Assembly (NCBI GenBank): GCA_900551205.1
Contig: URUW01000029.1
Location: 1 to 13,053 of the forward strand
From: an uncultured Collinsella sp.
GTDB taxonomy: Bacteria > Actinomycetota > Coriobacteriia > Coriobacteriales > Coriobacteriaceae
Length of the DNA: 13,053 nt
Reading direction: 5' to 3'
Shown here: positions 5,775 through 13,053 of the stretch, piece by piece
Layout: every line of letters starts with the position of its first letter
Position numbering within the stretch: position 1 is the first letter of the stretch
Notes under the pieces: generated by a model
Databases searched by the model: none
What the model was told of the DNA's origin: nothing
Seen by the model: only the letters and a program-made list of their open reading frames with translations
Made by a program: the position numbers and the translations under genes

Positions 5775-8132
5775 CTAGCGCCCCTCACCGCCCAGCAGCG
5801 CCAGGACATCCTCGCGTGTGAACAGCGCCGACGAGATGCCATCGCCGCCGAGCACGCTGTTGACCAGATCGCGCTTGGACTCCTGCATCTGCATAATGCG
5901 CTCCTCGATCGTGTCCTTGGCGATGAGCTTGTACACGGTCACGGTGTGCTGTTGGCCAATGCGGTGGGCGCGGTCGGTCGCCTGGTCCTGCGCCGCAACG
6001 TTCCACCACGGGTCGTAGTGAATGACCACGTCGGCAGCCGTCAAATTAAGACCCACGCCGCCCGCCTTGAGCGAAATCAAAAACACCGGCACCTCGCCCG
6101 CTTGGAACTGCGCAACCATCTTGGCGCGGCTCTCCTTGGACGATGCGCCCGTGAGCTTAAGGAAGGCAATGTCCTCCTTGGCCAGGCGCTTGCCGATGAT
6201 ATCGAGCATGCCCGTGAACTGGCTGAACAGCAAGATGCGATGACCACCGTCGAGCGCACCATGGACGAGCTCCATGCACGTATCGAGCTTGGCGCTTCCC
6301 GCCTTGTAGTCCGCGTAGTGCAGATGCGGGTCGCAGCAGATCTGGCGCAGCTTGGTGAGCTCGGCGAGCACCTTGAGCTTGTCCTTCTTAAACTCCCCAG
6401 CCTCGCGGTGCTGCACCTGCTGGGCGATGCGGTCCTGGTTGGCCAGGTAGAGCTTGCGCTGCTCGCCGGTAAGCTGCGCCATGACGGTGTCCTCGATCTT
6501 CTCGGGCAGATCGGCTACCACGTCTTCCTTTACGCGGCGCAGCACAAACGGGCTTACGAGCGCCTGCAGACGAGCGGCGCTGTCGCCCTCGGCATGCTCA
6601 ACGGGGCTCTCAAAACGCTTGGCAAACGAGTCGCGCGTGCCCAGAAGGCCCGGCATCAAAAAGTCGAAGATGCTCCAGAGCTCGGACAGGCGGTTTTCGA
6701 TGGGCGTTCCCGTTAAGGCAAAGCGCACGCCGGCCGGCAGACGCTTGGCAGCGCGGGCCACCTGGGTGAGCGGGTTTTTAATGTACTGGGCCTCGTCGAG
6801 CACCACGCGGGCAAAGTCCTGCTCGGCGTATTCGTCGATGTCGCGGCGCATGAGGTCATACGACGTCACGATCACGTTGTGCTCGGCAACACCGGCAATT
6901 TGCACGCGGCGCTGAGCCTTGGCGCCCACAATGGCACACACATTAAGCGTTGGGGCAAAGCGCTCCAACTCGGCAGTCCAGTTGTACACAAGCGACGCGG
7001 GGCATACCACGAACGTGGGTTTGGCATCCCCCGCCTCCACGCGCGCCAGAATATGCGCGATCATCTGCAGCGTTTTGCCCAGGCCCATGTCATCGGCCAA
7101 GATGCCGCCAAGGCCCAAGTGCTCGAGCGAGCCGAGCCACTGATACCCGTCGACCTGGTAGCCACGCAGCGTAGCCTTGAGCGAGGCGGGTGCCGTAAAG
7201 TCCATCTTGCCGAGCGTGTCCAGACGCTCAACGGTGCGACGAAATGCTGCGTCGCGATCGGCCTCGAGCGCGGGTGTGCGCGCAAGCATGCTATCGACAA
7301 ACAGGGTACTCGATGCGGGAAGCGACACACCGTCGAGCAGGTCGACGGCATCGACACCCAAGTCCTCGGCAAGGCCAAACGCGGCGCGCGCTCCCTCATC
7401 CAGGCGCACGATGTCGCCGGACGTAAGGCGCACAAACGTCTGGTGGCGCTTATACGAGTCGAGATAGATGGCAAGGTCGGCTGCCGAAAGCCCGCTCGCG
7501 CCCAACTCGACATCGAGCAGGTTGCTCTTGACGGCCGCACGCACCGAAAGTTTGGGCGCAGGGCGGACCGAGATCTGGCGCAGGCGGTCGCTGAGCATGA
7601 CCTCGCCAAGCTCGGACAGCGCAGACAGGCCCTCGGTCAGCAGGCAGAACAGGCTGGCGTCGTCGCGCTCCTCAAACGCCAGGCCGCCCTCGCGAAAATC
7701 GAAATACAGGGCCGCCGTGTCCATGACGCGAAACTCCGCCACCGCGTCGCGGGGCGGAACGCCGGGGCGTTGCTCTTCGAAGGGGCTGCCCGGGGCACCA
7801 AGGCTAAAGAGATTTGCCGACCAATCGCCGTAAAACACCGTGATCTTGCAGGTCACAAGGCCATCGTCGGCGCCAATCTCAAAATGAAAGCTCGCCTCGG
7901 GCGCCACGGCATCGAGTGCGGCGGGGGCGGTCAGGTCGGTATAGTCGCGCAAAATGGGCAGCGCCATACGGCAGAACTCACCCACCTGCTCGGCGGCAAT
8001 ATGGGCGGGCGTGCGGCACGGCAGCAAGCGCGACAAAAAAGGTGCGGCATGCTGAGCAAATGCAGCGTCGGTACGGCGCGCGCGGCGCGTGTCAACCAAG
8101 TAGGCGACATCGCCCGACGCAAAGCAGTACAT
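5775..8132 (-). CDS. SNF2 gene fragment: complete SNF2 ATPase core
   Basis: This is the downstream frame of the broken SNF2 gene, given from the first internal ATG (8132). The frame stays open to 8414, but sequence before about 8150 is noise. After an SNF2-associated region it has all superfamily 2 motifs: I DDMGLGKT (near 7085), Ia VVCPASLVYNW, II DEAQ (near 6797), III LTGTPIENRLSELW, IV ILLFSQFTGM, V SLKAGGVGLNLTAAD, and VI QATDRAHRIGQ, then IEERIMQMQESKRDLV at the C-terminus. ATPase and arginine-finger residues are intact, so the damage is limited to the frame changes upstream. No Shine-Dalgarno precedes 8132; a separate active helicase fragment is possible but unproven. Confidence 0.75.
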   Translation of the reverse strand: MYCFASGDVAYLVDTRRARRTDAAFAQHAAPFLSRLLPCRTPAHIAAEQVGEFCRMALPILRDYTDLTAPAALDAVAPEASFHFEIGADDGLVTCKITVFYGDWSANLFSLGAPGSPFEEQRPGVPPRDAVAEFRVMDTAALYFDFREGGLAFEERDDASLFCLLTEGLSALSELGEVMLSDRLRQISVRPAPKLSVRAAVKSNLLDVELGASGLSAADLAIYLDSYKRHQTFVRLTSGDIVRLDEGARAAFGLAEDLGVDAVDLLDGVSLPASSTLFVDSMLARTPALEADRDAAFRRTVERLDTLGKMDFTAPASLKATLRGYQVDGYQWLGSLEHLGLGGILADDMGLGKTLQMIAHILARVEAGDAKPTFVVCPASLVYNWTAELERFAPTLNVCAIVGAKAQRRVQIAGVAEHNVIVTSYDLMRRDIDEYAEQDFARVVLDEAQYIKNPLTQVARAAKRLPAGVRFALTGTPIENRLSELWSIFDFLMPGLLGTRDSFAKRFESPVEHAEGDSAARLQALVSPFVLRRVKEDVVADLPEKIEDTVMAQLTGEQRKLYLANQDRIAQQVQHREAGEFKKDKLKVLAELTKLRQICCDPHLHYADYKAGSAKLDTCMELVHGALDGGHRILLFSQFTGMLDIIGKRLAKEDIAFLKLTGASSKESRAKMVAQFQAGEVPVFLISLKAGGVGLNLTAADVVIHYDPWWNVAAQDQATDRAHRIGQQHTVTVYKLIAKDTIEERIMQMQESKRDLVNSVLGGDGISSALFTREDVLALLGGEGR

Positions 8133-9108
8133 ATCGGCGGGCCGGCGCGATTTTGGCGGCAAGAAGTGGTGGGCGCTTAGCGGGCGCCTCGTCCTCCCCT
8201 TGCGGAGACAGCTCAACCGCCACGTCGTAGGTGCGACGCGTCGTCGTCCCCCGCGACCAGGCGGGCTCAAAGGAGATGGTCTGGCCGCGCAGCAGGTCCA
8301 GCACATATACGATGCTATGCTCGGACAGCGGCAACTGACGCTCGGCAACAAAACCGCTGCGGGCAAAGTCGTACGACGCCGAACGCGAGCTTGTGATGTC
8401 ATCGAGATAGGCAACTGTCGTCACAACAAGGTTGAGCAGCTTTGTCGATGTTTCGTCAAAGGCCTCAGGTGAATGGACAAACGTGAGCTTCTTGCCATAG
8501 GAGAACGTGCCGCCGCGCACGTAGGCATCGGCCATGCCGTCGATGTCCTTGACCACGTAGGAGACCGATCCACAGCGAATGCGGAACTCGAGCGCCCAGC
8601 TAAAGCGGTCAGCGAACAGCGGATTGTAGTACGGCGCCAACGAGGGCTCCAACACCGCCTTGGGGACATCGGGATCCACACTGCTGGCGAGCTTGCGGCG
8701 CATGCTCGCCAGCTCATCCATGCGCGCGTCCGAAAGATCGGAGAGTGCCGCCATGAGGCTGGGGCTCGTGGGGATGGGCGCCGGAAAGGGAAAATTGGGG
8801 TTGACGGCCGGCGCGGCGGACGCGGCGCGCGCGGGCTGTTTCGGCTGCGCCGTAAACGTGCGAACCGGCGTGCGCAAACCTTCGACGGGCTCGGCGCCGC
8901 TGGCATCCAAATACGCCAGCGCCGTGGCAATAGCGTGCTTACACATACCGGGATAGCGGTATGCGGCGGGGCAGTCGCAGTCGTAGTCGATAACCTCGTG
9001 CTCGTCCATGTCGAGCGCCACGTGCGTCTTGTACAGGTCACCGCGCGAGCCGCGCACCGTGCCCTCGACCGTCACGTTTTTGGAGAAGCGCGATCGACAG
9101 CACGGCAC
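8092..9108 (-). CDS. SNF2 gene fragment: SWIM zinc finger and SNF2-associated N-terminal region
   Basis: This is the middle reading frame of the broken SNF2 gene. Meaningful sequence starts at about 9090 (RFSKNVTVEG) and ends at about 8155 (PPLLAAK); the terminal residues on each side are out-of-frame noise. The SWIM zinc finger is DCDCPAAYRYPGMCKHAIA, with ligands C44, C46, C56 and H58 of this fragment (roughly 73, 75, 85 and 87 of the restored protein). A basic/proline-rich linker follows (AQPKQPARAASAAP...PFPAPIP). SWIM motifs bind DNA or protein partners in SNF2, MuDR and SWI5-partner proteins. The ATG at 9108 has no ribosome binding site and is inside the gene, so independent expression is unlikely. 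Confidence 0.6.
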   Translation of the reverse strand: MPCCRSRFSKNVTVEGTVRGSRGDLYKTHVALDMDEHEVIDYDCDCPAAYRYPGMCKHAIATALAYLDASGAEPVEGLRTPVRTFTAQPKQPARAASAAPAVNPNFPFPAPIPTSPSLMAALSDLSDARMDELASMRRKLASSVDPDVPKAVLEPSLAPYYNPLFADRFSWALEFRIRCGSVSYVVKDIDGMADAYVRGGTFSYGKKLTFVHSPEAFDETSTKLLNLVVTTVAYLDDITSSRSASYDFARSGFVAERQLPLSEHSIVYVLDLLRGQTISFEPAWSRGTTTRRTYDVAVELSPQGEDEAPAKRPPLLAAKIAPARRYVLLCVGRCRLLG

Positions 9109-9224
9109 CGTTGAGCATGAGCGAACGCCCCTTCATAAAGGTGCCGCTCAACGCCGCCTCTTTGCGAAGCGCCTGCACAAACGTCCCCTGCGCCATCACT
9201 TCCTCCAATCTCACCCGGGGTAGC

Positions 9225-12200
9225 TTAGATCACCGTCACGCGACCCTGGTTACCCACAATGGCCTTGGCCTCGGCCAGCAGCGGAATCGAACGCGCGTTG
9301 ACCTTGGCAGGTACCTCGGCACGCAGCACGCGCCCGTCCACCTGCTCGATAAAGATCTCCACGCGGTCGCCGCCCGGGTTAGCGGCGAGCACCGTGGCCA
9401 GGCGCGCCATATTGCCCTGGCTAAAGCGGCTGTTAGGCACCATGACCTCAAACACCTTGGGCTTGTTGTTCTCCTCGTTGAGCTCGAGCGGCACGATCTC
9501 CTGCGCGATGATCTGGTCGCCGCGGTCCGAGCGCTCGAGCTTGCCCTTAATGCGCACAAAGGCATCGGACAGCTGCGCGCCGGTCTCGGGATCGACCTCG
9601 CCGTACAGGTACCCCTCGGCCTCTTTATAGGTCTTGGGGAACACGACGACGGTGGCCTCGCCTTCCATGTCCTCGAGCTGCACGATGCCCATGGGGTCAC
9701 CGTTTTTGGTCACGCGCTTGGACACGCTCGAGACCATGCCGGCCCACCACAGCGCCTTGCCCTCGGGAATCTCCTGGTTGATGGTGCCGCCCGTAGGATT
9801 CTGAACTTCGTAGCCGGTATCGATCTGCGAGAACGAGAAGTCGCGCGCCTTGGCTAGTGCATACTCAAACGGGCGCAGCGGGTGGTCCGAGACATAGATG
9901 CCCAGAACCTCCTTCTCCTGGCTCAGCTTAAGGTGGCGGTCCCACTCCTGGCCGTCCGGATCGGGCACGCTCACCTCAAAGCCCGAGCCCTCAACGTCGC
10001 CAAACATGTCGAAGAACGAGGTCTGGCCGCTCGCGCGGTCCTTCTGGCGCTTTATCGCGGCGTCGATGATGTTCTCGGGGTTGTTCTTGTCCACAAAGTG
10101 CATCATCTGACGACGCGGATACCCCGTGGAGTCGAAGGCGCCTGCCTTGATCAGCGATTCGATTACGCGACGGTTGGCCTGGCTCGAGTCCACGCGCTCG
10201 ACAAAGTCGTGCAGTGTCTTAAACGGACCGCCCGCCTCGCGCTCGGCGATAATCGCCTGCGCCACGCCGGTGCCCACGCCGCGGATGCCGGCCAGACCAA
10301 AGCGCACGCCCTCCTTGGTAGCCGTGAACTCGGTGCCGGACTCGTTGACATCTGGCGACAGCACGGGGATGCCGTCGTGACGGCACGCCGAGACGTAGTG
10401 CACGATCTTGTCGGTCTTGCCCGTATAGGACGTCAGAACGGCCGCCATGTACTCGTGCGGATAGTGCGCCTTGAGCCACGCCGTCTGCATAACCAGGATG
10501 GCGTAGCCGGCGGAGTGCGACTTGTTGAAGGCGTAGGATGCGAACTCGAGAACATCGTCCCAAATCTTCTGGGCGACCTCGCGCGTGTAGTTGTTCTTGA
10601 TAGCGCCGTTCATCCAGTGGTCGTAGGTGGTCTCGTCCGAGCCATCCTCCCAGTGCAGCACCGTCGACGTGAGCAGCTTGATCTTCTTCTTAGCCACGGG
10701 CTTACGGATACGCGAGTCCGATTCGCCCTTGGAGAAGCCGCACATCTCGACGGAGATGAGCATAACCTGTTCCTGGTAGACCATGGTGCCGTAGGTTTCG
10801 CCCAGGATGTCGTCCAGGCGGTCGTCGTAGGAGACGGCCGGCTCCTTGCCGTTCATACGGTTGATGTAGGACGAAACCATGCCGGCGCCCAGCGGGCCCG
10901 GGCGGTACAGGGCGATCAATGCCACGACGTGCTTGTACTCGGTGGGCTTCATGTTCTTGATCGTGGCCGTCATGCCGGCGGACTCGACCTGGAAGACGCC
11001 GGCGGTATGGCCGGAGCCCATGAGCTTAAAGATCTCGGGGTCGTCAAAGGGGATCTCTTCCTCTTTGATGTCGATGCCGAAGTTCTTTTTGATGTTTGCC
11101 TTGGCCTTGGAGATAACCGTCAGCGTGCGCAGGCCCAAGAAGTCCATCTTGAGCAGGCCCATGTCGGCAACGGTATGACCTTCGTACTGGGTAATCTCGG
11201 CGCCGCCCTTGGTGTCGAGCTTGGTGGGCACGTGCTCGTTGACGGGGTCGCGGCAGATCAGAACGGCGCACGCGTGCACACCCTCGCCACGGGTAAGGCC
11301 CTCGATCGAGAGCGCCGTGTCGATGATGCGGCGGGCGTCGTCGTCCTTTTTATAGGCCTCGGCAAAATCGGGGTTAAACAGATCCTCTTTGCCGGGTTGC
11401 TTTTCGAGCACCTGCTTGAGCTTGACCTTGGGGTCGCTCGAGACCATCTTGGACAGACGCTGGCCCATGTAGACCGGGTAGTCCAGGACGCGCGCAGCGT
11501 CGTTGATGGCCTGCTTGGCCTTAATGGTCGAGTAGGTGATGACGTGGGTGACCTTCTCGGGGCCGTAGAGCTGGCGAACGTGCTCCACGACCTCGAGGCG
11601 CCGCTCATCGTCGAAGTCCATATCGATATCGGGCATCTCGGTACGCTGCGGGGACAGGAACCTCTCGAACATCAGACCGTTCTCGAGCGGGTCGAACGCG
11701 GTGATGTTCATGGCGTAGGCGACGATAGCGCCGGCGGCCGAGCCACGGCCGGGGCCGACGCCGATGCCGTTGTCCTTGGCCCATTGCACGTACTCGGCAA
11801 CGATCAAGAAGTAGGCGGCAAAGCCCTTGTCGCAGATGACTTTGTATTCGTACTCAAAGCGCTCTTTGATGTTGACGCCACCAATCTCGCGCGTGGCCCA
11901 GTCGTCGCCGTAGTGCTGGCGCAGGCCCTTCTCGCACTCGCGGCGGAACTGGCTCTCGTGCGTCTCGCCGGGATCGAGCAGCGGGAAGCGCGGCAGGATG
12001 ATGGAGTCCCAGTCCAGCTCAACGTAGCACTTGTCGGCGATCTCGAGCGTGTTGTCGCAGGCCTCGGGGCAATACGGGAACATCGCCCGCATCTCCTCCT
12101 CGGTCTTCATGTAAAACTCCGAGCCAGTCATGCGCATGCGGTTAGGGTCGTCGACCTTGGCGTTCATACCGATGCACATGATGACGTCCTGCACGGGCGC

Positions 12201-13028
12201 GTCCTCGCGGCGCAGGTAGTGGAAGTCGTTGGTGGCGATGACCTTGACGCCCACCTGCTTGGCGATATCGATGAGCGTACGGTCCATCTGCTCGTCGGTC
12301 AGACCATTGTCGGTAGTGATGCCGTGTTCCTGGATCTCGATGTAAAAGTCGCCGGGTTCGAAGGTATCGCGGAAGGTCTCGGCCCACTTGATGGCGCCCT
12401 CCATGTCACCGCGGTCGATGTATTTGGGGATGATGCCCGCGATGCAGGCGCTCGTGCAGATCATGCCCTTGGCGTGGCGGCGCAGGTTGTCGAGCGTCAC
12501 GCGCGGCTTATAGTAAAAGCCCTGCACGGCGGCCTCGGAGACCGTCTGCATCAGGTTGACGTATCCCTCCTGGTCCTTGGCCAGAAGGATCATGTGGTAG
12601 AGCTCGGGCTTATGGTCGCGGGCAAGCGTCTCGTCCGGCGTAAAGTAGACCTCGCAGCCAAAGATGGGCTTGATGACCAGAGGCGGCTTGAGCTCGTCGA
12701 TGTTGCCCTTCTCGTCCCACATGGCCATGTCCTTCACATACTGGGCATGCTCGCGCGGGCTGGACTCGGGATCGGGCTCCACCAGCTCGTCGCGGCGGTC
12801 CTTTTCCAAGAAGGCCTTGTCGTGGCTCCAGGTTTTGTACTCGGGCGTGTTGTGGTTGACGGCGTCGCAGGCCAGCGCCAGGTCGGGTACGCCATACATG
12901 TAGCCGTGGTCGGTAATGGCCACGGCGGGCATGCCCAGCTCAACGGCACGATTGACCATATCCTGGATACGGGTTGCGCCGTCGAGCATGGAGAAAACAG
13001 TGTGATTGTGCAGATGGACGAATGCCAT
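9225..13028 (-). CDS. dnaE: DNA polymerase III alpha subunit (replicative polymerase)
   Basis: DnaE is the C-family polymerase that copies the chromosome in complex with the beta clamp and clamp loader. The 1267-residue protein has: a PHP domain (1-290, HLHNHTVFSMLDG at 5-17); palm/fingers with catalytic PDIDMDFDD (D467, D469) and third Asp D629 (LLKMDFLG); fingers with ALYRPGPL (707-713) and NKSHSAGYA (835-843); a helix-hairpin-helix (about 909-925, GIRGVG); a clamp-binding motif QTSFF (1002-1006); and an OB fold (about 1091-1180). All likely PHP metal ligands are present: H7, H9, D16, H41, E126, H145, C195, D268, H270. Oddities are a roughly 60-residue insert between H41 and E126, and KPVAKKK plus an insert at 777-805 where KAMGKK is usual. 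The ATG at 13028 has GGAG 8 bases upstream and matches the family start. The SNF2 gene follows after 28 bases. Confidence 0.98.
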   Translation of the reverse strand: MAFVHLHNHTVFSMLDGATRIQDMVNRAVELGMPAVAITDHGYMYGVPDLALACDAVNHNTPEYKTWSHDKAFLEKDRRDELVEPDPESSPREHAQYVKDMAMWDEKGNIDELKPPLVIKPIFGCEVYFTPDETLARDHKPELYHMILLAKDQEGYVNLMQTVSEAAVQGFYYKPRVTLDNLRRHAKGMICTSACIAGIIPKYIDRGDMEGAIKWAETFRDTFEPGDFYIEIQEHGITTDNGLTDEQMDRTLIDIAKQVGVKVIATNDFHYLRREDAPVQDVIMCIGMNAKVDDPNRMRMTGSEFYMKTEEEMRAMFPYCPEACDNTLEIADKCYVELDWDSIILPRFPLLDPGETHESQFRRECEKGLRQHYGDDWATREIGGVNIKERFEYEYKVICDKGFAAYFLIVAEYVQWAKDNGIGVGPGRGSAAGAIVAYAMNITAFDPLENGLMFERFLSPQRTEMPDIDMDFDDERRLEVVEHVRQLYGPEKVTHVITYSTIKAKQAINDAARVLDYPVYMGQRLSKMVSSDPKVKLKQVLEKQPGKEDLFNPDFAEAYKKDDDARRIIDTALSIEGLTRGEGVHACAVLICRDPVNEHVPTKLDTKGGAEITQYEGHTVADMGLLKMDFLGLRTLTVISKAKANIKKNFGIDIKEEEIPFDDPEIFKLMGSGHTAGVFQVESAGMTATIKNMKPTEYKHVVALIALYRPGPLGAGMVSSYINRMNGKEPAVSYDDRLDDILGETYGTMVYQEQVMLISVEMCGFSKGESDSRIRKPVAKKKIKLLTSTVLHWEDGSDETTYDHWMNGAIKNNYTREVAQKIWDDVLEFASYAFNKSHSAGYAILVMQTAWLKAHYPHEYMAAVLTSYTGKTDKIVHYVSACRHDGIPVLSPDVNESGTEFTATKEGVRFGLAGIRGVGTGVAQAIIAEREAGGPFKTLHDFVERVDSSQANRRVIESLIKAGAFDSTGYPRRQMMHFVDKNNPENIIDAAIKRQKDRASGQTSFFDMFGDVEGSGFEVSVPDPDGQEWDRHLKLSQEKEVLGIYVSDHPLRPFEYALAKARDFSFSQIDTGYEVQNPTGGTINQEIPEGKALWWAGMVSSVSKRVTKNGDPMGIVQLEDMEGEATVVVFPKTYKEAEGYLYGEVDPETGAQLSDAFVRIKGKLERSDRGDQIIAQEIVPLELNEENNKPKVFEVMVPNSRFSQGNMARLATVLAANPGGDRVEIFIEQVDGRVLRAEVPAKVNARSIPLLAEAKAIVGNQGRVTVI

Positions 13029-13053
13029 GTGATGAGCTCCGATGCGGGTTCGT

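Larger units (their letters stand above)
5775..9196 (-). pseudogene. SNF2-family SWIM-domain helicase/ATPase gene, broken by two +1 frame changes
   Basis: Bacterial SNF2 proteins are superfamily 2 ATPases that translocate on double-stranded DNA; the host role of this SWIM-containing group is poorly defined. The gene begins at ATG 9196 (GGAGG 5 bases upstream), 28 bases after dnaE, probably in one transcript. Its frame opens MAQGTFVQALRKEAALSG and would stop at 9038. Homologous sequence (NVTVEGTVRGSRGDLY) continues one base over from about 9090, either at AGCGCGATC (9086-9094) or in the T5 run 9077-9081. A second +1 change lies at the T4 run 8151-8154, where LLAAK should join SRRPADMYCF. The span is 3422 bases; removing two bases gives exactly 1140 codons, so one full-length protein of about 1139 residues is restored. 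It is either a true recent pseudogene or two sequencing errors in short homopolymers. No other disruption is seen. Confidence 0.85.

Noticed and set aside
6879-8180. 433-codon open frame on the plus strand
   Set aside because: Antisense to the conserved SNF2 ATPase motifs. The composition is that of a shadow frame, and there is no ribosome binding site or family motif.
8092-9196. Programmed ribosomal frameshifting as the explanation for the split SNF2 gene
   Set aside because: Neither junction has a recognisable slippery site with a downstream stimulator. Two separate +1 events would be needed in one gene, so mutation or sequence error is simpler.
5775-9196. SNF2 gene as part of a phage-defence system (such as DISARM-like or other helicase-containing systems)
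   Set aside because: There is no methylase, nuclease or phospholipase D partner beside it. Its neighbours are dnaE and superoxide reductase, and the SWIM-SNF2 form is a common chromosomal protein.
1-13053. Mobile element, CRISPR array, defence island or biosynthetic cluster
   Set aside because: No transposase, integrase, direct-repeat array, phage gene or toxin-antitoxin pair is visible. All genes are core functions on one strand with even base composition.

Overview
The window reads as chromosomal core DNA from a high-GC Gram-positive gut actinobacterium, most likely class Coriobacteriia and probably a Collinsella-like species. This is inferred from the strong GC bias in third positions, an actinobacterial-type LexA box, an anaerobe-type superoxide reductase, the formate-tetrahydrofolate ligase and the style of the DnaE protein. 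I could not run a search to confirm it. All genes lie on the minus strand, so they are read from the right end of the window to the left. The many long plus-strand reading frames are antisense shadows.

In transcription order: (1) dnaE (9225-13028), the replicative DNA polymerase III alpha subunit. (2) 28 bases later, an SNF2-family ATPase with an N-terminal SWIM zinc finger (5775-9196). In this sequence it is broken by two separate one-base frame changes near 9087 and 8151. (3) A superoxide reductase of the desulfoferrodoxin/neelaredoxin family (5244-5606), ending in a strong intrinsic terminator (5163-5197). (4) A 661-residue protein (3141-5126) with the two-domain layout of glutamine-dependent NAD+ synthetase, but with the key residues of both active sites gone. 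(5) A 294-base spacer with a folded palindromic element and an SOS promoter carrying a LexA box. (6) The ruvC-ruvA-ruvB Holliday-junction operon (638-2846), whose genes overlap by 1 to 4 bases. (7) The first 164 codons of formate-tetrahydrofolate ligase fhs (2-493), with its own candidate promoter; it runs off the left edge.

DnaE, SNF2 and RuvCAB all concern replication, repair or handling of DNA. The superoxide reductase protects an anaerobe from oxygen, and Fhs feeds one-carbon units into folate metabolism. There is no prophage, transposase, CRISPR array, tRNA or rRNA, and I do not see a multi-gene defence or other novel system. The most unusual items are the intact but apparently catalytically dead NAD+ synthetase homologue with its added C-terminal tail, the doubly frameshifted SNF2 gene, the palindromic element upstream of ruvC, and the LexA box abutting the ruvC -10 element.
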